This document shows, piece by piece, positions 11,568-22,758 of a DNA stretch of 64,000 nt (positions are counted from its first letter, which is position 1; each line of letters opens with the position of its first letter). The notes under the pieces were generated by a model, which saw nothing but the letters and a program-made list of their open reading frames with translations, did no database searches and was not told where the DNA came from. This DNA comes from Aralia elata (lineage: Eukaryota > Streptophyta > Magnoliopsida > Apiales > Araliaceae), in NCBI GenBank assembly GCA_034770075.1, contig CM068379.1:24613506-24677505 (forward strand). Reading direction: 5' to 3'. The position numbers and the translations under genes are program-made.

Positions 11568-11725
11568 CTCGCCCCGGCGAGGAAATAGCCTGGAGATTCT
11601 CGCCCCGGCGAGAACCCCTCTGCCAGTTTTCGCCCTAGCGGTTCCAGATATCGCCCCAGCCCAGACCTGTCTGTCCATGCTCGCCCCGGCGAGATTCCAA
11701 GGCAAAAAGCTTCGCCCCGGCGAAG
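11568..11725. repeat. Inverse-orientation palindrome array in A1 interior
   Basis: CTCGCCCCGGCGAG at 11568-11581, 11599-11612 and 11680-11693, CTTCGCCCCGGCGAAG at 11710-11725, and two decayed copies near 11629 and 11651. The core is the exact reverse complement of the LTR palindromes (CC at the centre instead of GG). Confidence 0.9.
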
Positions 11726-12722
11726 ATGAGTGATTTTTGTTTTTAATTTCCTTCCCAAAATCAGATTCCATTCATTCCAAAACCTTCCTAACCAATTCAA
11801 ACTCAATCCTAAACCCTTTCCACCTTTATCCCACACGGATTCAACTTCTAATTGATTCAAGCAACGTTAAGGGTTCCTCACTACTGTATCAAACATTCAC
11901 ATGGTTTCATCAAGCAAGTTTGGGAGAGTAATCAATTGAGCAAGGCATTCATGAACATCAAGAATCAAAATCAACTGAATCCGAGTGCAGTTCCAGTTTT
12001 CCGAGCCTCAGCCGCTGCAAGTATTCTCACTTTCAGATTCGGATAATGAGCAAGGTCGAGCACGTCGCTTGACCAGTCAGGGAAGTTCTCCATTTTAGTT
12101 TCTTTATTTTGCAAACAATGAGGACATTGTTCATTATGAGTTTGGGGGTGGCTTTGCTGTCATTACATAGTCATGTCATATTGCATTACATAATTGTCTA
12201 GTTCACGTACATTTTGCATTTGTTAGTTATTTTTGCATACTGTAGGAATAATTTTTTTTTTTTAAAAAAGTAAAAATTTTAAAATCACAAAAATATTTTC
12301 TTTTTATTGCATTCTCTTATAGCTTTAGGATCATATAAAATTGCATTTAGGTTAGTTTGAGCAATAAATTGATGTAGAGTATTTAAGGAAGGCCAATGAT
12401 GAAAATTCTGATTAGTTAGTTAATTAGTTTAGCAAGACGGATTAGGAGTGCTAAATTATGAATTTTGACTGTTCCTGATTTTGTCAAGCTTAAGACCCTT
12501 TTAATTCTTTTATGCACATATCCATTTGGTTGAGCTAGTTTTACTTTGAGGAAGTTTATATGTTAAATGCTCATAGAAGATATTTCTGAACTCTATATCT
12601 TGTTTGATTATAACTTAAAGTGTAATATGAGGAAGAATATAATTTGGGAGAAATCTTGGTTAATTTGAAAAAAAATTGAAAATTTTGAACCTTCCCCAAT
12701 TGAAAAAATGGATCATGTGGTG

Positions 12723-12751
12723 GGTGAGAAGGAGCGTAAAACGCATTCACT
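12723..12751 (+). ncRNA. Conserved stem-loop, single copy in A1
   Basis: GGTGAG, AAGGA, GCGT-AAA-ACGC, A, TTCACT. The outer stem of about 6 bp includes G-U pairs, then an asymmetric internal loop and a 4-bp inner stem with an AAA loop. The same architecture occurs four times in A2. This is a predicted cis-acting RNA structure, not a known ncRNA family. Confidence 0.6.
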
Positions 12752-13245
12752 AAAAAAAAGAGAATGAAAAGAAAAAAATTATTTGAATTTGTGGGGAAGG
12801 GTTTTAAAAGGAGCTTAAATATTTTAAATAACTTTGTGATCTTCTAGTGATGTTTTTCTATATTTGCTTTGAGTTGTGGAAGATAAGCATATAGAGTTTT
12901 TGTTGTTATACTGACCTTTTTGATATTTTTGATGATGCATTTGGTTTCATGAGTTCTTTGAGTGTTTTTTTTTCGCTAGTTTGATACATTTGGATTCACA
13001 CACACACGAAAGGGTTGAAAGTAAGATGATATTGGTGATAAGTTGATTTCTTGATAGTGCATAAATTTGAATTCTTGCTCAATTGTTAGTTACTGATCTT
13101 TGAGGTCTGATATTTATAATCTATATTGATTGATTGCTCGGTCGTAATACATCATGCATCTGCATTCATTTAGATAGGTTTGTTTATTTTTGTTTTTCTT
13201 GTGTTTTTGCTTGAGGACAAGCAAAGATTTAAGTTTGGGGGTATT

Positions 13246-14972
13246 TGATGAGTGTGTTTTATACTTACGAATTAAGTACGTTTGACTTGATAATTTGTTA
13301 GTTCTTAAGTATTTTAAGTTAGTATTAGATATTTATAGTGTTTTTATGTTATTTTGTAGGAATGAGCAAGGAAACGCAATTCGAACATCTTTTGGAGTAC
13401 AACATGCGAGCAAGTGCGAGAAGGGAAGATTACAGGGCATTTAACATTAAAATAGATGCATGTTCTTGATTTGGAACTTGTATTTTATTGTAGATTTACT
13501 TCTTAGCTTTCCGGAACATCTTGAATCACCTCAATCGGAGTTCGGATGCGAGAGTTATGACATTTTTATCAACAGAGATCAAGGTTTGGAGTTGTCATTT
13601 ACATAACAGTCACTTCAAGCTCAATTTCAACCATGCTCCGGCATGAATCTCTCAATTCTCAAAGAATGAAAGTTGTAGATCTCGTCGATATCTTCGATTT
13701 GGTAGGTGGCAGGCCTCGTAACTCCTCCCGGATCACAAGTTATAGCCATTTTACCAACAGACGTCGAAGTAGAAAATATTTTCTCGCCGGGGCGAGAATC
13801 TCAGGCTTAAATTTCTCGCCGGGGCGAGAACCTCTCTGCCCAACTTTGCCGGGGCGAAGATTTTACAAAGGAATTTTTCGTCGAGGCGAGAATGCGCAGA
13901 AAGGAAAAAATATTTTAATTTAGTTCTTTTTGGAAATCGATTTAGAATTGGATTCTTTCTATTGATTTGATTCAGAAACTATAAAGGAGACATAGAGAGA
14001 TGGAAATAGAAAACATACATAGATAGATATATAGATATAGAGATAGATACATTCATAGTTACATAGTTACGCAAGGATTGAGATACAGAGTTGAAGTTGG
14101 GAGATTGGAGACTGAAGAAGCATTGCAAGGAATTCAGATTAGAGACTTGAAGATTGAAGAACTTTTTACTGAGTTTTTCTTATCCTCTATCTTATATTTG
14201 TAATTTAATTGTGATGACTTATTTGGGATTCATGTTTTCTATTTTCAGTATGAACTAAATTTGCAATTAAGGCTACAATTGAATCTTTTATGTTTATGGA
14301 TTAGTTATCTATTTGATTCCAATTATTATCTAATATTGAGTTGTCTATCATATTTTGTGTTTATTGAGTAATTGTCTGATCAACAATTAGCGGGATACTT
14401 TAGATGAATTCGGGAGATGAAATCCAGGGTTAGATCTGAATGTGATAGCATGTATTCTTAATTATTTGCATGGGATGAATAATTGGGGTTGTGAAGTGAA
14501 TAGGGATATCTCTTCGCTGCATGTAACTATTGGGAATTGGTGCTTAATGAATTTAATTCTTTAGTTTTGCATAGGAATATCGCAGAATTAATTGAGTTAG
14601 ATAAATTTATTTGATCACTTGGAGAAGGGCTTATGAATAACTTTGAATTCCTGTTTAACAACTCTGTTGAAGTTAATAATTAGATGAATTGGATAATTAG
14701 TTTGTATTGCATAATTGGGGATATTGTAGTCTTAAGCCTTTAAAAATCTGAATTTCAACCTTTGTGTTAGCTCTTATTCTTACTTTTAATTTAATTAGCT
14801 TAAATCGTTATACAAATTATGATTGTTTAAATAAAATTGAATTGATATAGGACTAGTAGTTGGAAATTATTGAACAGAGATTCCCTGTGGGTTCGACACT
14901 CTATCTTATCACTTTATTACTTGTTGATCATGTATACTTGCACGTAATTGTTGATTGTGAAATCTGACAACA
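13246..14972 (+). repeat. A1 3' LTR
   Basis: 1727 bp, same length as the 5' LTR, starting TGATGAGTGTG and ending CTGACAACA. Interior features match the 5' copy. Some palindromes are better preserved (TCTCGCCGGGGCGAGA near 13782) and others are decayed. Confidence 0.95.
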
Positions 14973-15977
14973 GAATCTCATTCATTGTTCCACTTTCATT
15001 GATTATTAAGAAAGTTTTACAAGGTTAACAACATTCATACATTTTTAAGAACCAACTAAGCAAATTTCAGCAACATATACTCCCACAAAGCAATTAATAG
15101 CAACTGAAAACTTGAAAAAATAATGGAAATGAGCTAGGCTCCGTAACACTAACCTCTTGAAGCTCCTTCTATAGTGCTAGAGAGGTTGATTACAGCTACT
15201 ACCACACTTCTTCTTCTTGCTCAAATCACCCGTACGCTCAATACTCACAACTCTCACAATTTTCAGCTCTAACTTAGCAATGAACAAAGGAATGGAAGGC
15301 TAAGCAAGGGTTGGTACTTATAGAAGGATGAATTGAGCTCAGTTGGAGGAGGGAATGGCTGAGCATGCTTAGCATGATCAGCTTTCCACGTATGGGAAGA
15401 TGAAATTGGCTCCTCCAAGGCATGGGTAACTCCCCTCTCCTTCTCCCCAATTGTTCTTCCTCACTTTTCCTTTGCCAAATACAAGAATTGGCTCCCCCCA
15501 TAAATTCTTATTCTCTTAGTTCCCTCTCTTCACCTTCTTCTCATCCGTATTCTTCTTCTCCCTTCAATTTGCTGCAGATTTCTATTACCCATTTCCCACA
15601 TGGGTCATGGGTCATGGATCATGGGTTTGGGCCACCCTTAAGCAATTTGGGGCTTCTAATTACAACTCAATTTAGCTCAAATAAAATCTAACACTTAGAT
15701 TATTAATCCTCCACATTAACACTTTGACGAAAATAAGAAAAGTCAAAATAAACGAAAAAGACGTTTTTGGTGTGGATAGTGTTTTAGCGGTATTAACCCG
15801 GAATCATGTTAATAACTCCTACCAAATAACAACACTCATAAACATTGCAAACACATAATCTAGGTTATTACATAACCTATAAACACATCACATAGAATAA
15901 TATTAATAAAAATTCATTCATTAAATAATATTCATAAGCTCATATTACAAAGTTATCCAAAATTCACGGTCGTTACA
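14973..15977 (-). repeat. Family-T LTR copy T1, outer part
   Basis: Continuation of T1 beyond A1. On the minus strand it begins TGTAACGACCGTG at 15977, the family-T start. It is inserted in the Copia-2 3' LTR: the flanking ttaacttatt at 15978 corresponds to 50285 in the 5' LTR. Short frames at 15274-15501 and 15422-15691 are low-complexity. Confidence 0.85.
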
Positions 15978-17092
15978 TTAACTTATTATTATAATTATTC
16001 CATTTATTTCTTAAATAAATATTTTCCTTTTACAGTGTGACACTTTAGGTTCTCCATATTAAACCGATTGTGAATAAATCAATTAGAATAATTCTAATTA
16101 TATTTAAATAAATAAATTAAACTATTTAATTCATTTAAATAAATAATATTTATTCTACAATAAGGGTAAGCCCCCTTAGCGATCAACAACTTTTCAGATA
16201 ATATAGATTTCAACATTAATTACAAAAGAACCTTTCAGTACATAGTTACTGTACAATTCAATCCTTCTACCATATAATGTCCCAGTTAAATATAAGACAT
16301 GGAATTTCTGTCAAGTCTTATTTTATTTAATTATATGTATTTTGATTCTCAAATGCACAACTCTAATTAATGCAAATTAGAAACTCCTTTCTAAATTCAT
16401 TCTGCCTTGGCCAAGGACTACTGAGTTGTCATTTATCGAATCACATAGGACATTTACATCTTTTACTAGACGTGGTAGATTCTTTGTTGATCATTCACCT
16501 ATCTCCATGTACAACTCATTATACCCAATCATACCCTTTGTTATACCCTAATGATCTTAAGGGGCATGTCAAAGTATAACTCATCATACACAAGATATTG
16601 TGATGATCTCAAGTCCAAGGATCACTTGTACTACTATCACTAGAGGAATTCTTATTGACAGACGAGTAAAACTCCATTAGGTATTCCTTAGCGAGCCACG
16701 TTCAGTGTACTTATTCTCCAATAAGCACCTACATACTTGCTTTAGTGTCTCCACACAAATGATTATGAGATCAATCATCCTCTTCCTAAGAGCAAGCAAC
16801 GTATGTACTAATCTATCCGGATTCACTAATCCCCTTTTTAATAATCCAACGATTAGGAACGAAATTAGTTTGTGAGCTATCAAGAATTTTGATCTCATTA
16901 GCCTGATCACCATCATGATTCTAAAAGCATTGCTCAAAACTATGAGTTTATCACATTTAATATAACAACACTATGTAGATAATGTAAAATGCCTTTTAAG
17001 AAAATCAATTCTTTTATTAATAAATGAATAAGATTACAAAGTATATGCTACATCATATCAAATATGATTGGCTTGTGTGCATACTACTTTCA
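15978..17092 (-). repeat. Copia-2 3' LTR, surviving part
   Basis: Aligns with 50285-51206 of the 5' LTR and ends at the same TGAAAGTAG (minus strand). It has about 190 bp (around 16110-16300) missing from the 5' LTR. The rest lies beyond T1, outside the window. Confidence 0.88.
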
Positions 17093-17106
17093 ATCTCCCA
17101 CTTCCA
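17093..17106 (-). other. Copia-2 polypurine tract
   Basis: The minus strand reads GTGGAAGTGGGAGAT directly before the 3' LTR, as expected for the plus-strand priming site. Confidence 0.75.
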
Positions 17107-17544
17107 CTAAAGCCAATCGCCATGGTATCTAATACCCATCTTCTTTAAGTGACGATCAAACTGCTATTGTGTTAAAGCTTTAGTAAATGGATCTGCAATG
17201 TTGTCTTGAGAGTCCACACGTTCCAGGGTGACATCTCATCTTTCAATGATCTCTATAATCAAATGAAACCGCCGCAACACGTGTTTGGATTTCTGATGAG
17301 ACTTGGGTTCCTTAGCCTACGCAACAGCTCTGGTGTTGTCACAGAATAAAGGTACAACTCCTCTAATGCTAGGAACCACTCCAAGTTCAGTTATGAACTT
17401 CTTCATCCAAACAGCTTCCTTTACAGCTTCACTTGCAGCTATGTACTCTGTCTCTGTCACTGAATCAGTAACTGTTTGCTGCTTGGAACTTTTTCAACTC
17501 ACTGCACCACCGTTTAAGGTAAACACGTACCCTGAAATGGATTT
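17107..17544 (-). pseudogene. Copia-2 RNase H, C-terminal part
   Basis: The minus-strand translation gives GYVFTLNGGAVS, then TETEYIAASEAVKEAVW, PLFCDN, HQKSKHV and NIADPFTKAL, the standard Ty1/Copia RNase H signature, and ends at GDWL and TAG (17107-17109). At least four internal stops sit where relatives have W or Q, all explicable as C-to-T or G-to-A changes. The missing 5' part is at 38519-38677, across the Ogre-like block. Confidence 0.9.
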
Positions 17545-17549
17545 ACTGT
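17545..17549. repeat. Target duplication ACTGT, left
   Basis: Identical to 38519-38523, so the whole 17550-38518 block behaves as one insertion. Confidence 0.9.
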
Positions 17550-19529
17550 TGTAGACACCCAAATTTGGCACTTCGTATACTAACCCTGACAGGAGGGCAA
17601 ATCCGTCAAATGAACTGGCCTGCGAGAGCAAAAGATGGACAAGTACGAACACTCGACGCCACCGCGACGATTTACAACCGAAACCGACGTGACAACAAGG
17701 CTGTCCGATTTGAGCATTCTCGAATGATGTGGCACGTCTCCCAGTAATTCCCAGACTGCAAAATACGAACATGTCGGCAAAAACCGACGTCACGACACGA
17801 GAATTGAGGCGTAACACGAAAATCGAGAAAGTCAAGCCAGCCAGCCGCGGATTGATCTGCGGCCAATGAGTGCGCCTTTTGAAAACACGGAACTCGAAAC
17901 ACGGAACTCGAAACTAGGCTGAGTGACTGGTGGGCCAGCCAGCCGCAGATCAATTTGCGGCCAAGCCGCAGATCAATCTGCGGCTGCCCTAGGCCAGCCA
18001 ATTTCAGCTCAGTTTCTTCATTTCATTCAAAGAGGGGACAACAGCAGTTTTGGGAAGAAAAGGAAGAGAAAAATAGCAACAAAGATAGCTCGGGAAAGGA
18101 GAAAAAAGAGAGAATTATACTCTTTTGATTAGATTGTAGCATATATATTTTCTACTTCATTCAATATACGAGTTTGTACGAATTGTGGTAACATTTGCAA
18201 GGTGAAAAGCCCTCTTTTATAGCATTTTCGTTATATCATTTTGTTAAGCTTTTGGTCATTTGGGTTATATTATATGTAGTTTTCTTTGTACATTATTGAG
18301 GATACAAGGATTGAGGATTATTAGTGAGGGTTCCCAAATGGAACAAAATTCTTCCTAATGACCCGATGATATCCATTTGATGATTTTAGCTTGTTTGGTT
18401 CTTGTAATATCCATTTTGTGAGTGTGTAGAAATTGTGGATGTGAGCCTAGGAACGCGACCCCGTGGTCCAAATTCGATGATGGACAATTTTGGTGGATGT
18501 AATAGGATCGGTTATCCTTTATTGTAAGATGTAATTGTCGGGCCTTAAAACGACGCCAAGGCGAGAATCGGGTTTAAGGCCCCGTAATAGTGAAATATGT
18601 GATTGTTGGCGTTCGGGGTATTTTGATGGCTTACATGCCCATGAATATCCCCCTACGCGTTTTGATGTTTAATTTGATTTGTAACACCAAACAAAAGATG
18701 TCAAAGCTAAAACAATAAAGATTTTTCTAAAATCAATCAAAGTAGGATATTAGCATCACGAGGATAAGAATTGGAAATGCTAATGAATGTCGATTCCTAT
18801 TAAACGAGAAGGCCAAAGAAAATCATTTTCAAACATCACCAAAAAATGGCTTTTATGAATGAACGAAATGTTTTATTAAACCTTTGTGCATAGGGTTAAA
18901 GAGATCCTAGAAATTGCCCATCATTTTATGAAGGCAACGTATAGATCTCGATTCTTATTTTGACGAAGGTTTAGAAAACTCTTATTTTGCCAAAACGACA
19001 CCTAATGAAAATCTCATAGTTTTTGACAATTAAAATCAAATCTTTTCTCATAAAGCTTTCTCGTGTATGCCGAAAAGACATTCCGAAGCATTATCAAATT
19101 AAAGCACGACTTTCCCTAAAAATCCAAATGATTCTTTCATACAAACTCACCACAACACACACATGCGCGCACACACACACACATTCGAGAATTAAAGGAT
19201 TGGAATGCATCAAGATTGCGGTAACTGTGTTTCACGGAAGTCGGGGGGTGCCTAATACCTTCCCCTCGCTTAAACAAGCCCCCGAACTCTATGAATCTCG
19301 GTTCGCAGACCAATTAATTCGGAGTCACATATAAGCCAGCGATTTTATAAAAAATGAAACTCGGATGAGTTGGTACATCCATTTCAAATATACCAACTGG
19401 CGACTCTGGTTAATTGGCTCATCATAAAAAACGATCTTTCAAAACCCCGTCGACATCAATGCCGACCTTTTCCAAAAATCATCTAATAAAAGGCTAGAAA
19501 TCGGAAAGGGCGAGAAACCGGCGTCGACA
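17550..19529 (+). repeat. Ogre-like LTR1
   Basis: 1980 bp, TGTAGACACCC...GGCGTCGACA. It contains three palindromes of the type CCGCAGATCAATCTGCGG (17845-17862, 17943-17960, 17966-17983) and a CA-rich microsatellite (about 19155-19182). Short frames in it are also present in the other LTR copies and carry no domain. Confidence 0.94.
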
Positions 19530-19531
19530 GC

Positions 19532-19549
19532 TGGCGACTCTGCTGGGGA
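19532..19549 (+). other. Ogre-like primer-binding site, unit 1
   Basis: TGGCGACTCTGCTGGGGA two bases after the LTR, a PBS type seen in Ogre/Tat elements. The tRNA (Arg by recollection) needs a database match. Confidence 0.75.
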
Positions 19550-20064
19550 TATTAGAGGGCTTAAGCCGCTTGCAAATCTTGATGCTATCCTATCCTTTTA
19601 AAATTCATAAAATGTGTGTGTGTGCGATATTTTGATTTTTTTATTTTTGTTGTGTGAATGTGTGTTTTTGCCCAATAAATGAATGATTGAATGGAATTGC
19701 TTTACTTTTAAGTAATCATTTGCATACGGTGAGGGCGATGAATGTGAATGTATGTTGAGAGAGTACCTCCTCCTGAGGCGAACCTGTCGGTTGCTTATTA
19801 CTGGACTCGAAGGGGCTGCTCCCCGGAGATGGCTCAGGAAACGCACCACCCAAATCCGCTCCAATCGAAAGGGCTCAGACGAGTAGATTGCGAAGATTTG
19901 GGGACCTTCATACCGAAAAGCCCGCGAGAGTAACCTTAGGATAGGTCAGCCTCAGATTAACCTAACGCAGGAAAAATCTCTTCATGCCCTTTTACATTTC
20001 GCACATATAAATGGCATGATCACATTCAATATTCATATATGCCTTCCCTTTTGTCAAAAGAAGT

Positions 20065-20264
20065 TACTAACCTCTATGTTTTGCAGGGAATGGCTGGGGA
20101 GGCATAATAAAGTCATGTTTAACGTTTGTTATTGCATTTAAAGACTACTAACTTTCTGTTTTGCAGAAAAAGATTAAAAAACCCAAAACACAAAGTTACA
20201 GCTTTAGCATGCATCCATATCCTTTCATTTCCTCGGACTAAACTTCGAACCATTGTCTCTGTAG
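20065..20264 (+). promoter_or_regulatory. Candidate leader splice acceptors, unit 1
   Basis: Two units of perfect branch-site TACTAAC followed by a pyrimidine-rich stretch and TTTTGCAG (20065-20086 and 20146-20166), and a third acceptor-like TTGTCTCTGTAG ending at 20264, all upstream of gag. Both TACTAAC...AG units recur in unit 2 and in the third element. No donor is assigned. Confidence 0.45.
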
Positions 20265-20319
20265 GATTGCTCCTCAAACCCGTTCGCAGTCTAAAAGGGC
20301 CCAAGACTCTACATCTGAA

Positions 20320-21636
20320 ATGGCTGATCTTCCATCTACTAATCCTGGTTCCATATCTCGTCAGGAATTTGATGATTTCAAGAAACAGATGTTGGAGATG
20401 GCCATAATGCTGAAGGAACAATTGCTACCTAGACAGGGTCCACCCCAACCTAAGGGCGAACCCGTCGTCCCAAAGGTCATTCCTATACCCAACCAGACAG
20501 TGATTACTATCCCGGAGGAAGGAGACACTGACGACCTTCGGAAGAAAATGAAACAAATGGAGGAGACCATCCAATCTCTAAAAGGCATAGGCTCCCTAGG
20601 CAGGGTTAATTATTCAGATCTATGTGTCTTCCCCGGAACTAGATACCCGGAGAAATTTAAAATTCCCGAATTTGAGAAATACAATGGGAAGGGGGATCCT
20701 TACACACATCTGAAGATATACATCGGGGAGCTTGGATCTTATGCCGATGACGAAGGTCTAAGAATGCAATTATTCCAAAAGAGCCTGACGGGGGAGGCAA
20801 GAATCTGGTATGCCCGCCTTGACAATACTAAAATCCACAACTGGGAGGAATTGGCCCATACTTTCTTAACACAATACAGCTTCCAAGCACAGATGGCCCT
20901 TGACAGGTATCAAATGACAAAGGTCAAGAAACAACCGAAAGAATATTTCAGGGACTATGCACAACGGTGGAGGGGTATGGCCGCCCAAGTGAATCCCCCA
21001 ATGAGCGAGACAGAGATGGTAATGACCTTTGTGGATATCCAGGAGGCACCCTATTATGAGCGAGTGATATCGGGGATTGGACGACCTTTTGCCGAGATGA
21101 TAAAACACGGGGAAATGATGGACATGGGGTTGAAGTCTGGCAAGATTCGGGATTTCACGGCCTTGGAAACGGCTGCGGAACAAATCCGAAGCGGAAACTA
21201 TGGCAACACTTCCCGTAGGGTCCAAAACAAAAAGGAAGAAGATGTTTCCCTTATCCTGCAGGGATCATCTAGAAAGGCAAAAAACAATCATCCAGTACAG
21301 GTGCAGAGAGTGGGGCCGTCCCGACAGCCTAACTTCACTGATCAGAGGGCGGATGGGCGAAGAAGATTCGAGACCTCGAAAAATCGAGTATTCACCCCAC
21401 TCGGGGATCCACTTGAGCAGGTGTTGGCCGTATTGATAGCCCAGAGGAAAATAGTCGATTTGGCACCCCCAAGTGACCCGAATGGAAGAAGATTTGACCC
21501 AAGCAAGCGATGCGCCTACCACTCAAGTTCCCCTGGTCATGATACGCAGGAATGTTGGACGCTGAAGCACAAAATTCAGGACTTGATTGATAATGGGGAA
21601 ATTGTGGTGGAACAGCTAGGGTCACCCAAATGTTAA
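20320..21636 (+). CDS. Ogre/Tat-like gag, unit 1 (438 aa)
   Basis: Gag capsid/nucleocapsid protein of a Gypsy element. The start ATG at 20320 (MADLPSTNPGS) is the same in all three copies. Residues about 1-90 are a charged and Pro-rich N-terminus with a likely coiled coil. About 105-280 match the retrotransposon gag domain (YPEKFKIPEFEKYNGKGDP ... GEARIWYARL ... FRDYAQRWR). A CX2HX5HX4C finger lies at about 398-412. The frame ends early at SPKC-stop because of one extra base in the run before AAATG, compared with the third element where the frame continues. The following pol is absent. The frame is uninterrupted, so gag could be made. Confidence 0.85.
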   Translation: MADLPSTNPGSISRQEFDDFKKQMLEMAIMLKEQLLPRQGPPQPKGEPVVPKVIPIPNQTVITIPEEGDTDDLRKKMKQMEETIQSLKGIGSLGRVNYSDLCVFPGTRYPEKFKIPEFEKYNGKGDPYTHLKIYIGELGSYADDEGLRMQLFQKSLTGEARIWYARLDNTKIHNWEELAHTFLTQYSFQAQMALDRYQMTKVKKQPKEYFRDYAQRWRGMAAQVNPPMSETEMVMTFVDIQEAPYYERVISGIGRPFAEMIKHGEMMDMGLKSGKIRDFTALETAAEQIRSGNYGNTSRRVQNKKEEDVSLILQGSSRKAKNNHPVQVQRVGPSRQPNFTDQRADGRRRFETSKNRVFTPLGDPLEQVLAVLIAQRKIVDLAPPSDPNGRRFDPSKRCAYHSSSPGHDTQECWTLKHKIQDLIDNGEIVVEQLGSPKC

Positions 21637-22078
21637 AGTCAATCCTCTACCAAGCATGATGGGGAAGGGGCAAATCCAGGAGTGTAGCAGTGAATCCCGG
21701 CCAGTAGAGGATCAATGAGTTTTAAAATTTTGAGTTTTATTTCAAATCCCTGCACGCTCATGTCGTTTTGTCATGTTATCCAAAAAGAAGATCATGTGTT
21801 GAAATGTTTTATATATATGACAAGCATTTATTATTTTATGGCAGTACCCCGATTTGAGGCATTCTAGCCTGACAAGCAATAGGCCAAATTTGAAGAAGGA
21901 TCACGATTTTGGTATAAAGCTAGATTTCGATCTGATGGCGATTGGGCAGGACGAGACAGATATCGACAATACGCCTGACGAGATCAAAGGATGGGTCGAA
22001 GGTAAAAACTGACTTAGACCAAACCTTCGCCATCAAACATCAGAACCCCTAACGGTCACAAAGAACCCGGAGTAGGGG

Positions 22079-22123
<45 letters not shown>

Positions 22124-22758
22124 AAAAATAAATAAATAAAATAAAAAAAAAATCTCAAAAAATCAAAAATTCCCTAAACCTTTCACCAAGTCAAAGGACC
22201 GGATCTTTTGGCAGCCCAGCGAGATACCGATGCGACCGTTACGAAGGAGATCATAAGAAAAACAACTTCACACTGGGGCATTTGTCACTACCCGGGAAAT
22301 GATGACGTGCAAGTTGGCACCCATGCGACAATCCCATCAACATGCACCATCATCATCGAATGCTACCTCATCTCTTCAATCTTCAACGGTACGATCATCT
22401 GGCATTTGTCAAGCATAGTTTTCCCGGGATACGATAATCCACGTGAAGGGGGGATTTTATTTGGCCTGATAGGAATCGGATTAATTCTGACAAGCAACCG
22501 TGGAGCACGATTGTGAGTATGATTAGACGAAGAAGGCTATTCAACCTTTTGATCGGGTACAAAGCCTTAATTCAAAGTAGTGTTTGCGACAGAATCGACC
22601 TCATGTGACAGCCTTCACTTTGCATTTGCACAAGCTTTCAGTTGTGGGGTATAAAACTATGACGGCGTTGATGGCAATTAACACGTAGTCAAACAGTCAA
22701 TAATTATCAGGCTAATATCAAGAAGTCAAACGATAAATGATTATCAAGCTAATGTCTC
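21637..22758 (+). other. Ogre-like region after gag, unit 1
   Basis: No pol motifs. The sequence leaves similarity to the third element's gag-pol soon after 21660. It contains an (AT)n tract at about 22082-22128; unit 2 has a shorter tract. The frame at 22208-22516 has no recognisable domain. Confidence 0.7.

Larger units (their letters stand above)
11297..13245 (+). other. A1 3' non-coding internal region
   Basis: No convincing gene in about 1.9 kb. It contains a palindrome array (11568-11725), the motif GAGTTTGGGGGTGG seen in Athila-type elements (near 12139), one copy of the conserved stem-loop (12723-12751), and the purine-rich tract next to the 3' LTR (about 13231-13245), the likely plus-strand priming site. 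Confidence 0.7.
8295..14972 (+). mobile_element. A1, Athila-like non-autonomous Gypsy element
   Basis: Complete plus-strand element of 6678 bp. Two LTRs of 1727 bp (TGATGAG...ACAACA) flank a PBS matching the 3' end of tRNA-Asp, a gag/protease-remnant frame, a long 3' non-coding stretch and a purine-rich GTTTGGGGGTATT before the 3' LTR. The flanking pentamers are GATTC (8290-8294) and GAATC (14973-14977), a duplication with one mismatch. No reverse transcriptase, RNase H or integrase is present. It is inserted in T1. Confidence 0.92.

Noticed and set aside
17494..17835. 113-codon minus frame at the Copia-2/LTR1 border and similar frames at 25996 and 36620
   Set aside because: Antisense to the Ogre-like LTR, starts in whichever sequence adjoins the LTR, no domain.
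19128..19330. CA/GT microsatellite as a possible functional element
   Set aside because: Ordinary dinucleotide repeat present in each Ogre-like LTR with variable length.
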